Assembly (NCBI GenBank): GCA_001315925.1
Contig: BBBF01000003.1
Span: 36,839 to 100,838 of the forward strand
Length of the DNA stretch: 64,000 bases
From: Thermocladium modestius JCM 10088
GTDB lineage: Archaea > Thermoproteota > Thermoprotei > Thermoproteales > Thermocladiaceae
Reading direction: 5' to 3'
Below the pieces are notes generated by a model. The model did no database searches. It was not told the origin of the DNA and worked only from the letters and a program-made list of their open reading frames with translations. A program made the translations under genes and the position numbers. Every line of letters starts with the position of its first letter. Position 1 is the first letter of the stretch. Of the stretch, positions 33,748 through 44,802 are shown one piece after another.

Positions 33748-34041
33748 ATGAGATTTTGTCCTAAATGTGGTACCTTGATGGTGCCTGCCAAGGGTAAAAA
33801 TGGAAGGCAAGTGCTTAGGTGCCCCCCCAAGTGCGGCTATGAAGAGGAGGTGGACGCGAAGGCCAAGTCATCCTACGTTCAGACAAAGGAGATAGGCGAG
33901 GACAAACACAGGAAGATAGCTGTGGTGGAGGAGGAGAAGGATAACTTGTCGGAGGAGGAGAAGGAAATGATAGAGGACTATCAAAAACAATTGTTGGAGA
34001 ATCTATACGAGGATGAGCGCGGCGGAGAGTCCGAGGATTAA
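33748..34041 (+). CDS. TFS/RpoM-like N-terminal zinc ribbon protein
   Basis: A 97-residue protein. The N-terminal zinc ribbon MRFCPKCGTLMVPAKGKNGR plus LRC-PKCGYEEEV matches the first domain of transcription factor S (RpoM). The C-terminal zinc ribbon that carries the catalytic D-E pair of TFS is missing; an acidic helical tail (EEEKDNLSEEEKEMIEDYQK) takes its place. It would therefore bind RNA polymerase but not stimulate RNA cleavage. One extra proline (CPPKCG) comes from a C7 run. A TATA-like gttttaaagg lies about 25 bases before the ATG. Confidence 0.72.
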   Translation: MRFCPKCGTLMVPAKGKNGRQVLRCPPKCGYEEEVDAKAKSSYVQTKEIGEDKHRKIAVVEEEKDNLSEEEKEMIEDYQKQLLENLYEDERGGESED

Positions 34042-34114
34042 TGCCCATTTTCTTAGAGGCAGTTGGTGGAGTATGCGTAATAATATTTAAGGAGAGCCGC
34101 CTCGGCGATTCAAA

Positions 34115-35939
34115 ATGAGCAGGATAGCAGTAGTGGATAATGATAGGTGCCAGCCCAAGAAGTGTACCCAAGAGTGCATACGCTTTTGTCCGTTGGTGAG
34201 GACGGGGAAAAGGGCCATTTATTTTGACGAGGAGATCAAGAAGCCGGTGATAACCGATCTATGCACTGCATGCGGTATATGCATTAAGAAATGCCCCTTC
34301 GATGCCATAACCATAATCAACACTCCAGCCGAGCTGGAGGGGGGGGAGTGCATTCATCAATACGGTCCCAGCGGCTTCAAGCTCTTCAGGCTTCCCATAT
34401 TGAAGCCCGGCAAGGTGATTGGAATAATAGGTCAAAACGCGTTGGGCAAGACCACGATAGCCAAGATATTGAGCGGCGAGGTAAAGCCGAACCTGTGCTC
34501 CAACAACTCCAGCGAATCAGCAGTGATTCAATACTTCAAGGGCACCGAGATGCAGACATACATGGAGAGGCTATACTCGAAGGATTTGAGGGTGGTTCAC
34601 AAGACTCAGTATATAGAGGCCATTCCCATGTATGTTAAGGGTAGGGTCAAGGATGTTCTCTACAAGGTGAAGGGGGACGAGAAGGCCGTGGGTGAGGTCA
34701 TGGAGAAGCTGAATCTATCTCACTTGGGTGATAGGTTGCTTTCTGAGTTGAGTGGTGGTGAGTTGCAGAGGGTTGCTATTGCTGCTGCTTTGCTTCGTGG
34801 TGCTGATGTTTATGTGTTCGACGAGCCGACGACTCACTTGGACATAATAGAGCGGTTCAGGGTGGCCAACGCCATAAGGGAGCTGGCGGAGGAGGGCAAG
34901 TACATCTTGGTGATAGATCATGATTTGGCCATAATGGATTACCTGTCCGACTTGGTGGTGATACTATATGGAAAGCCAGGGGGGGCATACGGCATATCAT
35001 CATGTTAAGGGCGTTAAGGAGGGCATAAACGAGTATCTGAAGGGGGGGTACTTAGTGGATGAGAACATGCTGATCAGGAAGGAGCCTGTCAGGTTTAATA
35101 TGAATCCCCCCCTCCCGCAATGCCCGGGAGGACAAGCTTTTGCTGGAGTGGACTCAGTTGAGGAAGAGGGTGGGATCGTTCGAGTTGACGATCATGCCGG
35201 GCAAGGCATTTAGAGGAGAGGTGATAGGGATTATAGGCCTAATGGAATTGGGAAGAGCACTTTCGCGAAGATGCTGGCCGGCGCATTGGAGCCGGATGAG
35301 GGTATAATAGTGCCCTACGGAAGCGTTGTGATGAGTTATAAGCCGCAGTACGTTAGTGACATAGCAATGAAGTTGGGCGACATGACGGTCGGCAATTACA
35401 TTGCCAGCGTTGCCGGGCCGGAGTATCAATCCAATATACACTGGCCTGACCTAGCAAACGGGTTCACGTTGATCCCATTGATGGATAGGTTGCTTTCTGA
35501 GTTGAGTGGTGGTGAGTTGCAGAGGGTTGCTATTGCTGCTGCTTTGCTTCGTGGTGCTGATGTTTATGTGTTCGACGAGCCGATGGCGTACTTGGACGTG
35601 GAGCAGAGGATGCGGGTCGCGCATGTGTTGGTGAAGACCATAACGGAGAAGGAGGCCTTGGCGTTCGTTGTGGAGCACGACATAACGATGCTGGATAGGA
35701 TCAGCACCGCGGCCCTGGTGTTCCATGGGGGGGAGCCAGGCACCAGCGGAACCGCGGAGCCGCCGTCAGATCTCAGAACCGCTATGAATCAATTCCTAAA
35801 GATGCAGGACATGACGTTTAGGCGGGACTCCAGCACGGGAAGGCCTAGGTTCAATAAGAAGGGCTCGGTTCTGGATAGGACGCAGAGAGAGCTCAATGAA
35901 TTCTACTACTTCGTGGACTCGGGCAGGGAGGAGCGGTGA
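34115..35939 (+). CDS. ABCE1/Rli1 ribosome recycling ATPase
   Basis: About 600 residues. The N-terminal 4Fe-4S domains read DNDRCQPKKCTQECIRFCP and LCTACGICIKKCPFDAI. NBD1 has GIIGQNALGKTTIAKIL and LSGGELQRVAIAAALLRGAD with FDEPTTHLD and VIDHDLAIMDYL; NBD2 has GIIGPNGIGKSTFAKML and the same signature, then FDEPMAYLD. ABCE1 splits ribosomes after termination. Frames break at the G7 run near 34979, one near 35043, the C7 run near 35106, and one missing C near 35237. The two signature regions share an exact 100-base repeat with codons unlike the rest of the gene. The C-terminus FRRDSSTGRPRFNKKGSVLD is diagnostic. Confidence 0.93.
34730..34829 (+). repeat. 100-base direct repeat, copy 1 (ABCE1 NBD1 signature)
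   Basis: Bases 34730-34829 are identical to 35484-35583 without a mismatch. They code DRLLSELSGGELQRVAIAAA and on to VYVFDEP, that is the ABC signature helix to Walker B. Codons inside are GCT, GGT, CTT, CGT, GTT and TTG, whereas flanking codons favour GCC, AGG, ATA and CTG. Similarity stops abruptly at both ends, even though the two domains are related over a longer length. Confidence 0.9.
35484..35583 (+). repeat. 100-base direct repeat, copy 2 (ABCE1 NBD2 signature)
   Basis: Second copy of the exact 100-base repeat, 754 bases downstream of the first in the same frame and gene. In other archaea the two NBDs of ABCE1 have diverged signature loops (for instance GGGLQR-like and GGELQK-like), so perfect nucleotide identity points to recent gene conversion or to an assembly collapse copying one domain into the other. 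Confidence 0.9.
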
Positions 35940-36003
35940 ATCGTCCTAGGCTCTATGACTGGGCCCGCGGGAATCGGCGCGCGGCATTGCTTGGGTAATA
36001 GGC

Positions 36004-37035
36004 CTACACGCCTATGAATATGTTGTCCTTGTTCCTTATTATTCTAGTCCTGGTTCTCTTGTTTGGAATGCAAGGGCGGCCCACTATTGTTATCACCCTA
36101 TCGTATATGTTGGACCCCCCCGTCCTCCGCAGCGGAACGGCCAGGCACTCCCCCCCGTTGAATATGCCGGGCGAGAGCATTCTGACCTCCACCACGTCGC
36201 CCACGTCGTAGGGTTTCGGCAATTCCTTCGCCGGAGCTATGGACATGGACTCCCCCCCTGTCGGTATTAGGTCCAGCCCCCCCACTTCAAGCGAGAGTTT
36301 CCTTAAGTGGTTCCAGAAAGAATCCCAATCCTCCTCATCTATGGGATTCCGTCCCCGCTTGTGCCTCAAGTATTTCTGTATTAGGAGGGGGGGATACTTT
36401 ATCCTGTCTCCCATCTTCAACGCCATAACTAATCGCCCCATTTTCTCCATCTCACCCTCATTCAAGCCTGGCAGAAGCACGGGGGGGGAGATTATGACTT
36501 GAAGCTTCGTGTTGTTGAGTATGAAACCCAGCTTCCTGAGCACTGAGTTCACGTCGTAGAAGTTGGTTCCAGACAGCTTGCGCGCCAGGGGGGGTGGGAG
36601 CAGAGCGTCCATGCTCAGGTTTATCCTGGTTAATCCAGCCTCCTCCAGTTCCTTTATCTTGGACTCGCTGAGCATGTATAGCCTGGTCTGCATTGATATC
36701 ACGTCCACCACCTCCCTTATTTCCTGGACCAGATCCACTAGGTAGGGATAATTGCCGGGATCCCCCCCATTCCATCTATATGGGCCTCAACGCGTGTTCC
36801 CTTATATGAGGCCACCTCCTCCACTGCATTCACTAACGCGTCTGGATCCACTATGTACTCCGCAGCCCTGGCCCGAGATTTGGGGCCCGCGTTAACGGAG
36901 CAGAAAATACATGATAGGGCGCAGATGGACGTGGGCCTGACCTCCACCACGTTTGTTCCCCTATCCACTACGCCGAAGGCAGGGTACCCACCATTGGTAC
37001 TCAGTCCCCCCCACTCGAACTAAGGTTCTCCTCAC
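36004..37035 (-). CDS. Radical SAM protein
   Basis: About 340 residues. The cluster motif is CALSCIFC (C-x3-C-x2-C) within VEVRPTSICALSCIFCSVNA, followed by HIDGMG and a strand-helix barrel (LTRINLSMDA, LQVIISPPVLLPGLNE). The C-terminal part (YDVGDVVEVRMLSPGIFNG) looks like a small TRAM or OB-like domain, suggesting RNA as substrate. The start is taken at GTG 37035, giving MRRTLVRVGGLSTNGGYPAF once the G7 run near 37010 is set to six. Other breaks are the C7 run near 36766 and nearby runs. It may modify tRNA or rRNA; the exact reaction is unknown. Confidence 0.75.
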
Positions 37036-37133
37036 GTTGATTGTCTCATTCATTTGGACTTGTGTCCCAGATGAATACAGGAGTAGGATTTATATTTGTA
37101 GTAGCCATGTGCAGGAGATAGTAGAGACCGGGA

Positions 37134-37823
37134 ATGACAATAAGGGTATTGGAGGGAGTTGTGGGAGGCAATCACCTACCTGTCCAGACAATAGCGCTGC
37201 TGCCGAAGTCGGCTTTCGATGAATTAATAGAGGCCCCCCCTGAAGTATGAATTGATGGGTATATTGGCGAATGGGCCGGCCACGGTCACCGAGGCGTCGG
37301 CTAAGCTTCGTCTCTTGAAGGGCGCGGTGCACAGGCACATAAAATCGCTGGAGGAGTTGGGATGGATAAGGCAATTAAGCGCGGCGGAGGCAAAGAGACT
37401 CAACCTGACCAGGGAGCGAACAGGATATACTACATACCCACAGCCTTGGTTTACTTGGGGTACTCCATAGAGTACGATAACGATAACACCGTTATAAAGA
37501 TGCTGAGCAATTATGGGGGGGCATTCATTGATTCCAGGAAGGGCAAGTTCATATTGAGGACCCCCGACGGCCAGGATGCCGCTTTGCGAGAGTGAGTGCC
37601 CTGAGCATCAGTACTGCTCTGATTGGGCCATGAGGACAGCGAAGCAGTTCAAGGTGAACGTCGTCCCGGATAGAATGGAGTCGGCGGACTCCATAATATT
37701 GAGGATCCTCTACTCGATAGCGATGAGGGAGTTGAAGAGCAACATGGACAGGAACCCGCTCTTTATATTCAGCACGAGATTCGACAATGTTTATAGGGAA
37801 AAAATGGGATCCCCCCCGTATAG
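37134..37823 (+). CDS. Winged-helix regulator with cysteine cluster
   Basis: About 225 residues. After MTIRVLEGVVGGNHLPVQTI comes an ArsR-like winged helix (LKYELMGILANGPATVTEAS, LKGAVHRHIKSLEELGWI), then YYIPTALVYLGYSIEYDNDN, then FIDSRKGKFILRTPDG and a cysteine motif C-x-C-P-E-H-Q-Y-C followed by a helical tail. The same plan occurs in the paralogue at 47419. The cysteines may bind a metal or Fe-S cluster and make it a redox or metal sensor. Frames change at the C7 run near 37233, near 37425, at 37595 and at a final C7 run where five bases give the stop at 37821-37823. It converges on the SQR operon. Confidence 0.7.
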
Positions 37824-37827
37824 GGGG

Positions 37828-38313
37828 TCACTGTTTCTTTGATGTGCAGCTGCCCATTATCTTGAGGAGCTGCATCGCTACTCCCAGCCCCCCCTTCTTT
37901 ATGTCTGGGTCGTTCAAGGCGCTCATCAAACCGAAGACGCCGTTCACCGGCTTTGCGTTGGATATGGTCTCCATGTTTAGGTTCTTGCCCATGCACCCGC
38001 CCAGGGATTGCATCGTCTCCTTCAGCTTTATCACGTCCTGGGCATCCAGCTTATTCATTGTCTGGATGGATCCATCCAGTAATAAAGCCAATAACCTGAA
38101 TAGCGCTGGTTCTTGGAATAGGTACTGTATTATCTCCTCGAACTTGTTTATTATAAGCATTAAGGAGTCAAGGGCCCCCCCGCTGCGCTTCAGCTCTATC
38201 ACTTGATCCAGCAGTCCCTTGACCTCATCCATGTTCTCCGACAGCATGGTTATCATCTCTAGCAGTTTCTCATCCATGTTCTGGGTTTGGGTTGTCTCTG
38301 CCATCATCATCAC
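37828..38313 (-). CDS. DUF1641 family protein
   Basis: A 160-residue helical protein. The family trait AKPVNGVFGLMSALNDPDIK followed by KGGLGVAMQLLKIMGSC is clear; the first half (LLEMITMLSENMDEVKGLLD) is an amphipathic helix pair. DUF1641 proteins usually stand next to sulfide:quinone oxidoreductase-like flavoproteins, as here, where it follows the flavoprotein gene with no gap. Several ATG codons lie at the start (38302-38313). It probably binds the flavoprotein and helps dock or regulate it; this is inference from constant neighbourhood. Confidence 0.78.
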   Translation of the reverse strand: MMMMAETTQTQNMDEKLLEMITMLSENMDEVKGLLDQVIELKRSGGALDSLMLIINKFEEIIQYLFQEPALFRLLALLLDGSIQTMNKLDAQDVIKLKETMQSLGGCMGKNLNMETISNAKPVNGVFGLMSALNDPDIKKGGLGVAMQLLKIMGSCTSKKQ

Positions 38314-39493
38314 CTACATCGTGGTCTTTAGCCAAGTTTTGTAGAATACATCCTTTATAAGCTTACCCAGCGGGGGGGAGGTCAATATGCTGTAGCAACT
38401 GCCCATCCAATTCGCCTTGTTATTGTTCATGTCCAGCTTTATATCACAGTTGAACATCAAACCCAGCTCTCCATAATCCATTGCGCACGTCATCGCGTTT
38501 ATCTGGGCTGGGTCTATTGGTTGCCCCAGTATTTCGCCCGCTATGGCTCCCGCGCTGGCCAGCGCCGTGAAATGAACTGGGACGCCGGCGGTCGGCAATC
38601 CTATTGTAGGCATTGAGTGTTCTCCCGGCAGGTAGACGTCATCGAACTTGGGACTCCTGCCCGTGTATACGTTAGCGGCCGTCCACTTGCCCATCGGGGT
38701 ATCGACCACCAACGACGTCCCCCCCTCGAATGGCTTCGGCAGCCTGGCGGGGGGGGAACCACTATCAATAAGTCATACTTCACCTTATCGCTGGTGATGA
38801 CGACCGTTTTGTTCTTGTCATCCACCTCCACAGGCCTAGCATTACCCACGTAGTTTATGCCCTTCTGTTTGAACACCTCCATGGTTATCTTGGCGGCCTC
38901 CGGCCCAAGGGGCTGTATTGGCTTCTCGAATGGGTGGATCAAGGTTATGTTGACCTTATCGCGGATGCCTCTCTTCCTGAAAACAGTATCGAGTTGGCCC
39001 ACTATCTCGAAGGGGTAGACGCCGCATCTATATATGGGTTCGGGCGTGAAGACCACGACGTTGCCGCCGCTGAAGCTTCTAAGCGCCTCCCTTAACTTGA
39101 GCGCGCCGTCCAGGGAGAAGTTGTGGTACCCCCCCACTCCTAGATTGTATGTCTTGAAGTCATTCTCAATGCCCAGGCTAGCTATCAGGTAATCATACGT
39201 GAACTTCCCCTTGTCCGTCTCCACAGTCCTGTTCTCCGGGTCAACCTTGGTTATGTTTGCCTTGACGTACCTCACCCCCCCCTCTTCGCCAGCATGGATA
39301 ATGGCAACTGAGCTTGGGCTGGGTCTAAATCGCCCAACGCTATGTTGACCAGGAGCGGCGGAAGCAGGTAGTAATCGGTGTCGTTTATTATGGTTATTTC
39401 GAAGTCAGCCCTGCCCCTCAACCTCTCGGCCAGCTTCTTGGCGGCGACCACGCCCCCGACGCCGCCGCCTAGGACCAGAATTTTCTTGGCCAT
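38314..39493 (-). CDS. Sulfide:quinone oxidoreductase-type flavoprotein
   Basis: About 390 residues. The FAD motif KKILVLGGGVGGVVAAKKLA opens the protein, TYDYLIASLGIENDFKTYNL gives the second nucleotide-fold element, and GEHSMPTIGLPTAGVPVHFT is the C-terminal FAD contact. Conserved cysteines occur in IYRCGVYPFE and AMTCAMDYGELG, as needed for sulfide oxidation. Frame breaks fall at runs near 39277 (KRGG-VRYVKANITKVD) and 38710-38755 (PPRLPKPFEG-TSLVVD). It lies between two DUF1641 genes in one operon, 39896 to 37828. It would feed electrons from sulfide into the quinone pool at the membrane. Confidence 0.85.
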
Positions 39494-39519
39494 GGATATT
39501 TTTACAAAATATGTTTATT

Positions 39520-39896
39520 TTAAGTTTTTCCACCGTCGTTTCCATGGTCTTTATCGAGGTACGCCAATACGAAGCATGGAGTATCCACAGGGCATGCGCC
39601 GTTAGATGCATTTCTAATCTTCTCCGCCGTATCTAGGCATTTGCCGAGACTTCGCAGCAGGTTTATCACTAGTCCAAGCCCCCCTTCCTGACGTAGGGAT
39701 CATTGAGGGCGCGTATGAGGTCCGCCACCCCCCCGTTAACGGGCTTCGTTTCGTGGGTTACATTGGATGACACGCCGTACAGCGCGCAGAGTATGCATGA
39801 AGTTGCTTCCTGCACCGTCGTCTTCAATTCATCCGGCTTCATCTGGGACGCCACGCCCAGCACGTAATTTATCAATTCCTCTTCGGTTACAGACAT
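39520..39896 (-). CDS. DUF1641-like protein, short form
   Basis: About 125 residues. It shares the motif TKPVNGGVADLIRALNDPYV followed by RKGGLGLVINLLRSLGKCLD with the gene at 37828, but has a different N-terminus (MSVTEEELINYVLGVASQMK) and a C-terminal extension with two cysteines (GACPVDTPCFVLAY). The frame is lost at the C6 run 39679-39684. The stop lies 27 bases before the flavoprotein start. It is the first gene of the three-gene operon. Confidence 0.72.
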
Positions 39897-40019
39897 GCAA
39901 GCCGCATTACTTAACCACTAAATATTATTTTCACCTATGGCAAGCAATGCAGCGGAGCACGAGCGATAGCGAGGAGTTGGAGTTATTTTATGCAGCACGC
40001 CATCCAGTTCAGTTTCAAT

Positions 40020-41356
40020 TTAGTTGGGGTCTCGCTTCTTAATGATTCCGGGCCTCGTCAACTTCTCGACGTTTAAAACCTCATCTATCTCGGCCTCGCT
40101 CAACCCAACCTCCCTGAGCGCCTCCCTGATGGTTTTTCCCTTGACGATCATTTTGCCTATTTCGGATGCCTTGTCGTACCCTACCATCGGCGATATCAAT
40201 GTGACTAATGCAGGGCTGGTCTCGGCATACCTCCTCATCACGTCAATGTTCGGCCGCATTCCCTCTATCACCAGCCGCGCGAATTTATCCAACGCCTCAG
40301 CCATTAAGTCGATTTGCAGTAACACGTCGTATCCCATCAATGGGACTCCCATTGCCAGCTCGAACTCCCCCCCCAGCATGGATGCAATCGACACGGCCTC
40401 CGCCAAGCCAATGGACTGGGCCGCGGCCAGCAGGGACGCCTCCACGGTCACCGGGTTAGTCTTGCCCGGCATTATGCTGCTGCCCGCCACCTCCGCCTGG
40501 GTGGGTATGTCTATCTCGTTGATTGCGGTGAAGGGTCCAGAAAACATCAGCCTTACGTCCTGCCCCAGCCTGTATAGCTGAATGCTGATCACCTTCACGG
40601 CGTTGCTAAGCTCCACTAGATCCGTCAGTAACCGCATTGCCCTGAACCTATTCGCTGCCTTGAAGTCAATCCCCCCCGCGAGGCTGGATATCTCCTTGAT
40701 GACCAATCCAGCGAAGTCCGGATGCGAGTTCACGCCTGTCCCCACCGCTGTCCCCCCCTATCGGTAGCTCCCTCACGTAGTTCAACGCGCCATGTATTGA
40801 CGCCAGGCTGTGCTGGAATGCGTCCTCGTACGCAGACAACTCCTGCCCCCAGCGTGACTGGCAGCGCGTCGCGGAGGTGGGTTCTGCCGGCCTTAACCAC
40901 TCCCGAGTACTTCTCGGATGCCTCGTGGATCGATGATATGAGTCGCCTCAAGGCGGGCTCCAATCTATTCATGTATTCGGCGACGGCGGCTATCCTTATT
41001 GCTGTTGGAACTACGTCGTTGGATGACTGGCCCATGTTCACGTGATCATTAGGATGAACGCGCCTACCGCTTAACTCGCTTGCCCTCTTAGCTATCACTT
41101 CGTTTATGTTCATGTTAAGCCCAGTCCCAGACCCTGTCTGGAACACGTCCAGCACCACTTCGCCGTCGTGCTTGCCGTTGATGACCTCCATAGATGCATC
41201 CATTATAGCGCTCGCCACGTCCTTATCCAGTAAGTTCAACTCCATGTTGACCTTGGCGCAGGAGTACTTTATGACGCCCATGCTCCAGATTATCCGTGAA
41301 GGAAAGCGCGTGCCCGTGTTTAGGAATAAATCCCGAGCCTTCTCCGTGTAGCTCAT
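40020..41356 (-). CDS. fumC: Class II fumarate hydratase
   Basis: About 445 residues converting fumarate and malate. The signature [12 protein letters not shown] is exact, with [40 protein letters not shown] and the C-terminal [14 protein letters not shown]. The start ATG 41356 gives [20 protein letters not shown]. The middle is broken at the C7 run near 40755 ([16 protein letters not shown]) and near 40840, where a base is missing after TLGAE. The neighbouring HerA gene is divergent and its start region overlaps the promoter. Fits a C4-dicarboxylate cycle with the succinyl-CoA synthetase at 48-50 kb. Confidence 0.92.
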
Positions 41357-41407
41357 TCGTTGAATCAATTCACCATACCTATAAGCCTTACGTCTCCTCT
41401 CAAGCCG

Positions 41408-43117
41408 TTGAATCAGCGGCTGGATTTATCCGTTATCGTTAATACGGGAGATCCCTCGACATCATCGGTGAATTACCTAGGCGTTATCTACGAGGTGGAT
41501 GGAGTTAGGGGGGCCAAGATGAGGGTATTCAGCGATGCGGAGGACGGCATCTGGATGGGCAAATTCGTCGTGATAGACGATGCTTACCCCCCCGTGCTGT
41601 CTCGCGTCATTTCAATAGATAGGAGGAATTACCTATCCGATGAGCGCATGATAGCCCAGCTGGACAGCAAGGAGAGAATGGATGAGTTGAGGAAGTACGG
41701 CTTCGACTTGGAGTACATATCGACGTCCACCACGGCCTCCCTATCCATAATAGGCAAGTTCGGGGGCAATGGCTTGCTGCACATAGATAGGCCCATAAAG
41801 CCCTACAGCCTCGTGTACGACGCTGACGATAAATTGATAGAGGCATTGCTGGCGCGGGCGGCGATTCATCGCTTGACGTGGGGGTGATAAAGGGTCCCGG
41901 TCCATGCTAGGCTAGATCCGGATAAGTTGGTCACCCATCACTGCGCAATACTGGCATCCACGGGCGCCGGCAAGTCGTGGCTAGCAGGGTGATACTGGAG
42001 GAATTGACGTTGAAGGTGGGTCTCCCGATATTAGTGATAGATCCTCACGGGGAGTACTCAGCCATGCAGTACCAGGCGGAGCAGGACCGCGCATCCAAGG
42101 AGGAGGCGGAGGCCGGGGGGGAGAGGGTGTCGTCCCTCGTGTCCATATACATTCCAGGTAAGGTAGATGTATCCTCCATGGATAGGCATTACGCGAAGAG
42201 GTTCGGCCGCCCCCCCAGGCGGTACGTTAGGGTGGGCATGAACCCACGATCGATGCCGCTGGGCATTTTGGTCAGGTTACTTAATTACTACTACGGATTA
42301 ACCGATGCCCAGAGGCGAATACTGGAGGAGGGTGGGTGTACAACTCGGTCTATGAGGAACCACCCCTCACCCCCATAGATGACCTCATCAAGGAGATAGT
42401 GGAGACGGGGAAGAGCGCTGCGACGAAGGGGTACGGCGGGAGATAGCGACGTCTTCGCTAATGACCAAGTTAAGGATGCTGTTCGAGAACAGGCCCTTCT
42501 TCATAACCAGGTACGGGGGGGATTACTATGGGAGCGAGCCCATAAGGCTGCTGGACGTGCGAGGCATGCTGTCCACCCCCGGGATAAAGGTGCTCGACCT
42601 GAGCTCGCTCGACGTGATGGATCAGCAAGCCCTCACCGCCGTCGTCCTGGATGAGGTGTTCTCTCTGGCCAAGAGGAGGTCAATACCGCCCACCTTCCTC
42701 TTGATAGAGGAGGCCCACAACTTCGTGCCCAGCAAGGGCTCAGCCATGAGCAAGCAACCCATATTGAGGATAGCTAGGGAGGGGCGCAAGTTCGGGATAG
42801 GCATGTGCCTGGTCTCCCAGAGGCCCTCCAGGGTGGATCCGGACGCATTGAGTCAATGCATGACTCAAATATTCAAGAGGATAATAAACCCTCTCGACTT
42901 GAAGTACGTAGAGTTGATAAGCGAGTACGTGTCCAGGGAGGAGGTCGGCCAGCTCCGCGTATTGAACTCGGATGAGGCGTTGGTGACGGGGCTATCGGTC
43001 AAAATACCGTTATTAATAGGCGTGAGGAGGCGGTTCACGGCGCATGGCGGGGGGGAGACCCCCTCCATAGAGGAATCCCTAAAGGACTTCCTGGAGGGGG
43101 GGAAACAAGGAAGTTGA
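41408..43117 (+). CDS. herA: HerA-type hexameric DNA translocase ATPase
   Basis: About 565 residues. A HAS-barrel-like N-terminal domain ([20 protein letters not shown]) is followed by [20 protein letters not shown], Walker [23 protein letters not shown], Walker [13 protein letters not shown] and [20 protein letters not shown] with the arginine finger. HerA works with the nuclease NurA in end resection; no nurA gene lies here. Start TTG 41408 is chosen since ctataag at 41378 is a TATA box about 28 bases before it. Missing bases near 41865 and 41981 and C/G runs near 42340 and 42440 break the frame. Confidence 0.8.
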
Positions 43118-43170
43118 TGACTAAGACCACTGCTGATGAGTGATGACGGTACAAAGCGCTGATGCCGGGC

Positions 43171-44647
43171 CTAGGCAGCGCTGCTGGCCGTAACGGTCTC
43201 AGCCTCTCCGGCTCCGGCTAGGGCAGATACCTTGTAGTTCTTGGTCCACAAGGCCACCAAGAACGTCAGTCCCATCATTATCATGCCCGTCATGAATATG
43301 TAGTTGAACGCCGTGGAGGAGGGCAGCACCGCTATGGGGGGGATGATGTTGCCATTGAATAGCGTGAAGTAGACGGTCTCGTACGAATCCATTATCACAG
43401 TGGATATGACTGGCCCGGTGGAGCTGCCGAGGGTCCTTATCAACGTGTTCATGCCGATCCCAATGCCGCGCGCGTCCTCAGGCACTGATACAGCAACCAT
43501 GTTGACCAAGGGAACAATGATGAATATCAGCCCCCCCAGCGATGCCACGACGGTATCCTCCACCAATGCCAGCGAGGATCCCCCCCTGTTAACCATCATT
43601 AAGTAGAATCCCAATGCCCCAATCAAGGAACCAGCCATCAAGACGGGCTTCGGCCCGCTCTTGGCCACTATCCTGCCGACGAATGGGCCCACCAATGCCA
43701 TGGTCAACGCGACGGGGCTCATCAATAAGCCCGTCTGTATTATTGAGAGTCCAAGTCCGTACGGGGCGGGCAGCTGCGCGTAATACGTTATCGCTATGAA
43801 TATGAGGAACATGCCTATCCCGGAGATGAGCCCGGCCAGGTTGGACACCATTACATTCCTTATCCTGAATAGATCTAGTTTTATGAGGGGCTCCGCCTTC
43901 CTCCTCTCCACAAACACGAATGCGGTGACAAGCGATAATCCGAGCAAGAGAAGCGCGAGCTGCGGAGCGCTGGCCCAGCCGGAGTTGGGTCCCTGCGTCA
44001 TATAGACGAGCACCGAGGCCACTCCCCCCCCGCCCAGCAACGCGGCGCCCACGTAATCAACGCTCTCCCGACTCTTAATGTCGGTCTCCTTCAAGTACTT
44101 GAGCGATATGAAGAACACTATCAAGGATAATATGAAGGCCGTGTGGAAGGCGTATTGCCACCCGAGGTCCTGAACTATGTAGGAGCCTATCAGGAGCCCC
44201 CCCAGCGCGGGCCCTATGGCTAGGGTACCGCTGAGTATTCCCTGGGCGAACGCTATTCGTTCCCGCGGGAATATATCAGTTATTATAGCGATCGCTATGG
44301 GGGAACACCGCGTATCCCAGTCCCTGGATGGCCCTTGCCCCCCCTATTAGGAACCCGATGGATGGGGGGGAGAAGCCTGCCAAGCCCACGGCCACTATGT
44401 AGAACGCGACGGCCATCACGTACATCCTCTTCTTCCCGTAAACGTCGGCCAATTTTCCGAAGAGTGGGGAGGCCACCGCGCCAACTATTAAGTAGGCGGA
44501 AGTGACCCAGCCCACCGTGGTGGCGGTGGTCGAGAAGTCATCCTGTATCTTGGGCAGGGCCGGCACCACCATCGTCTCCACGTAATTTATGAGGACCAGC
44601 ATCAACGCGAGTATGAGCAAGGTCCTGATGGCCTCCTTCCCATCCAT
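43171..44647 (-). CDS. MFS drug exporter, DHA2 (EmrB/QacA) type
   Basis: About 490 residues with roughly 14 helices. Helix 1 is [20 protein letters not shown], followed by [20 protein letters not shown] and YGKKRMYV as motif A, and RAIQGLGYA; the central part has [20 protein letters not shown], and the second half [20 protein letters not shown]. Breaks are at runs near 44298 and 44025-44205. It is the second DHA2 exporter in the window (the other at 11550). Divergent from the aldo-keto reductase gene with a shared AT-rich upstream region. Confidence 0.85.
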
Positions 44648-44802
44648 GGAAAGCCGCCGATGCGTGCCTGAATAAAAACATTTCGAAATCGATATTTTTT
44701 CAGAACGAGTCGTCGGTCAATGCATGGATTCGAGTTTATCGTGGGTATCCCTATATCCGATTTTCGTCGCCACGTTTTTAAATAGTTAATTTATTAAGTT
44801 TC

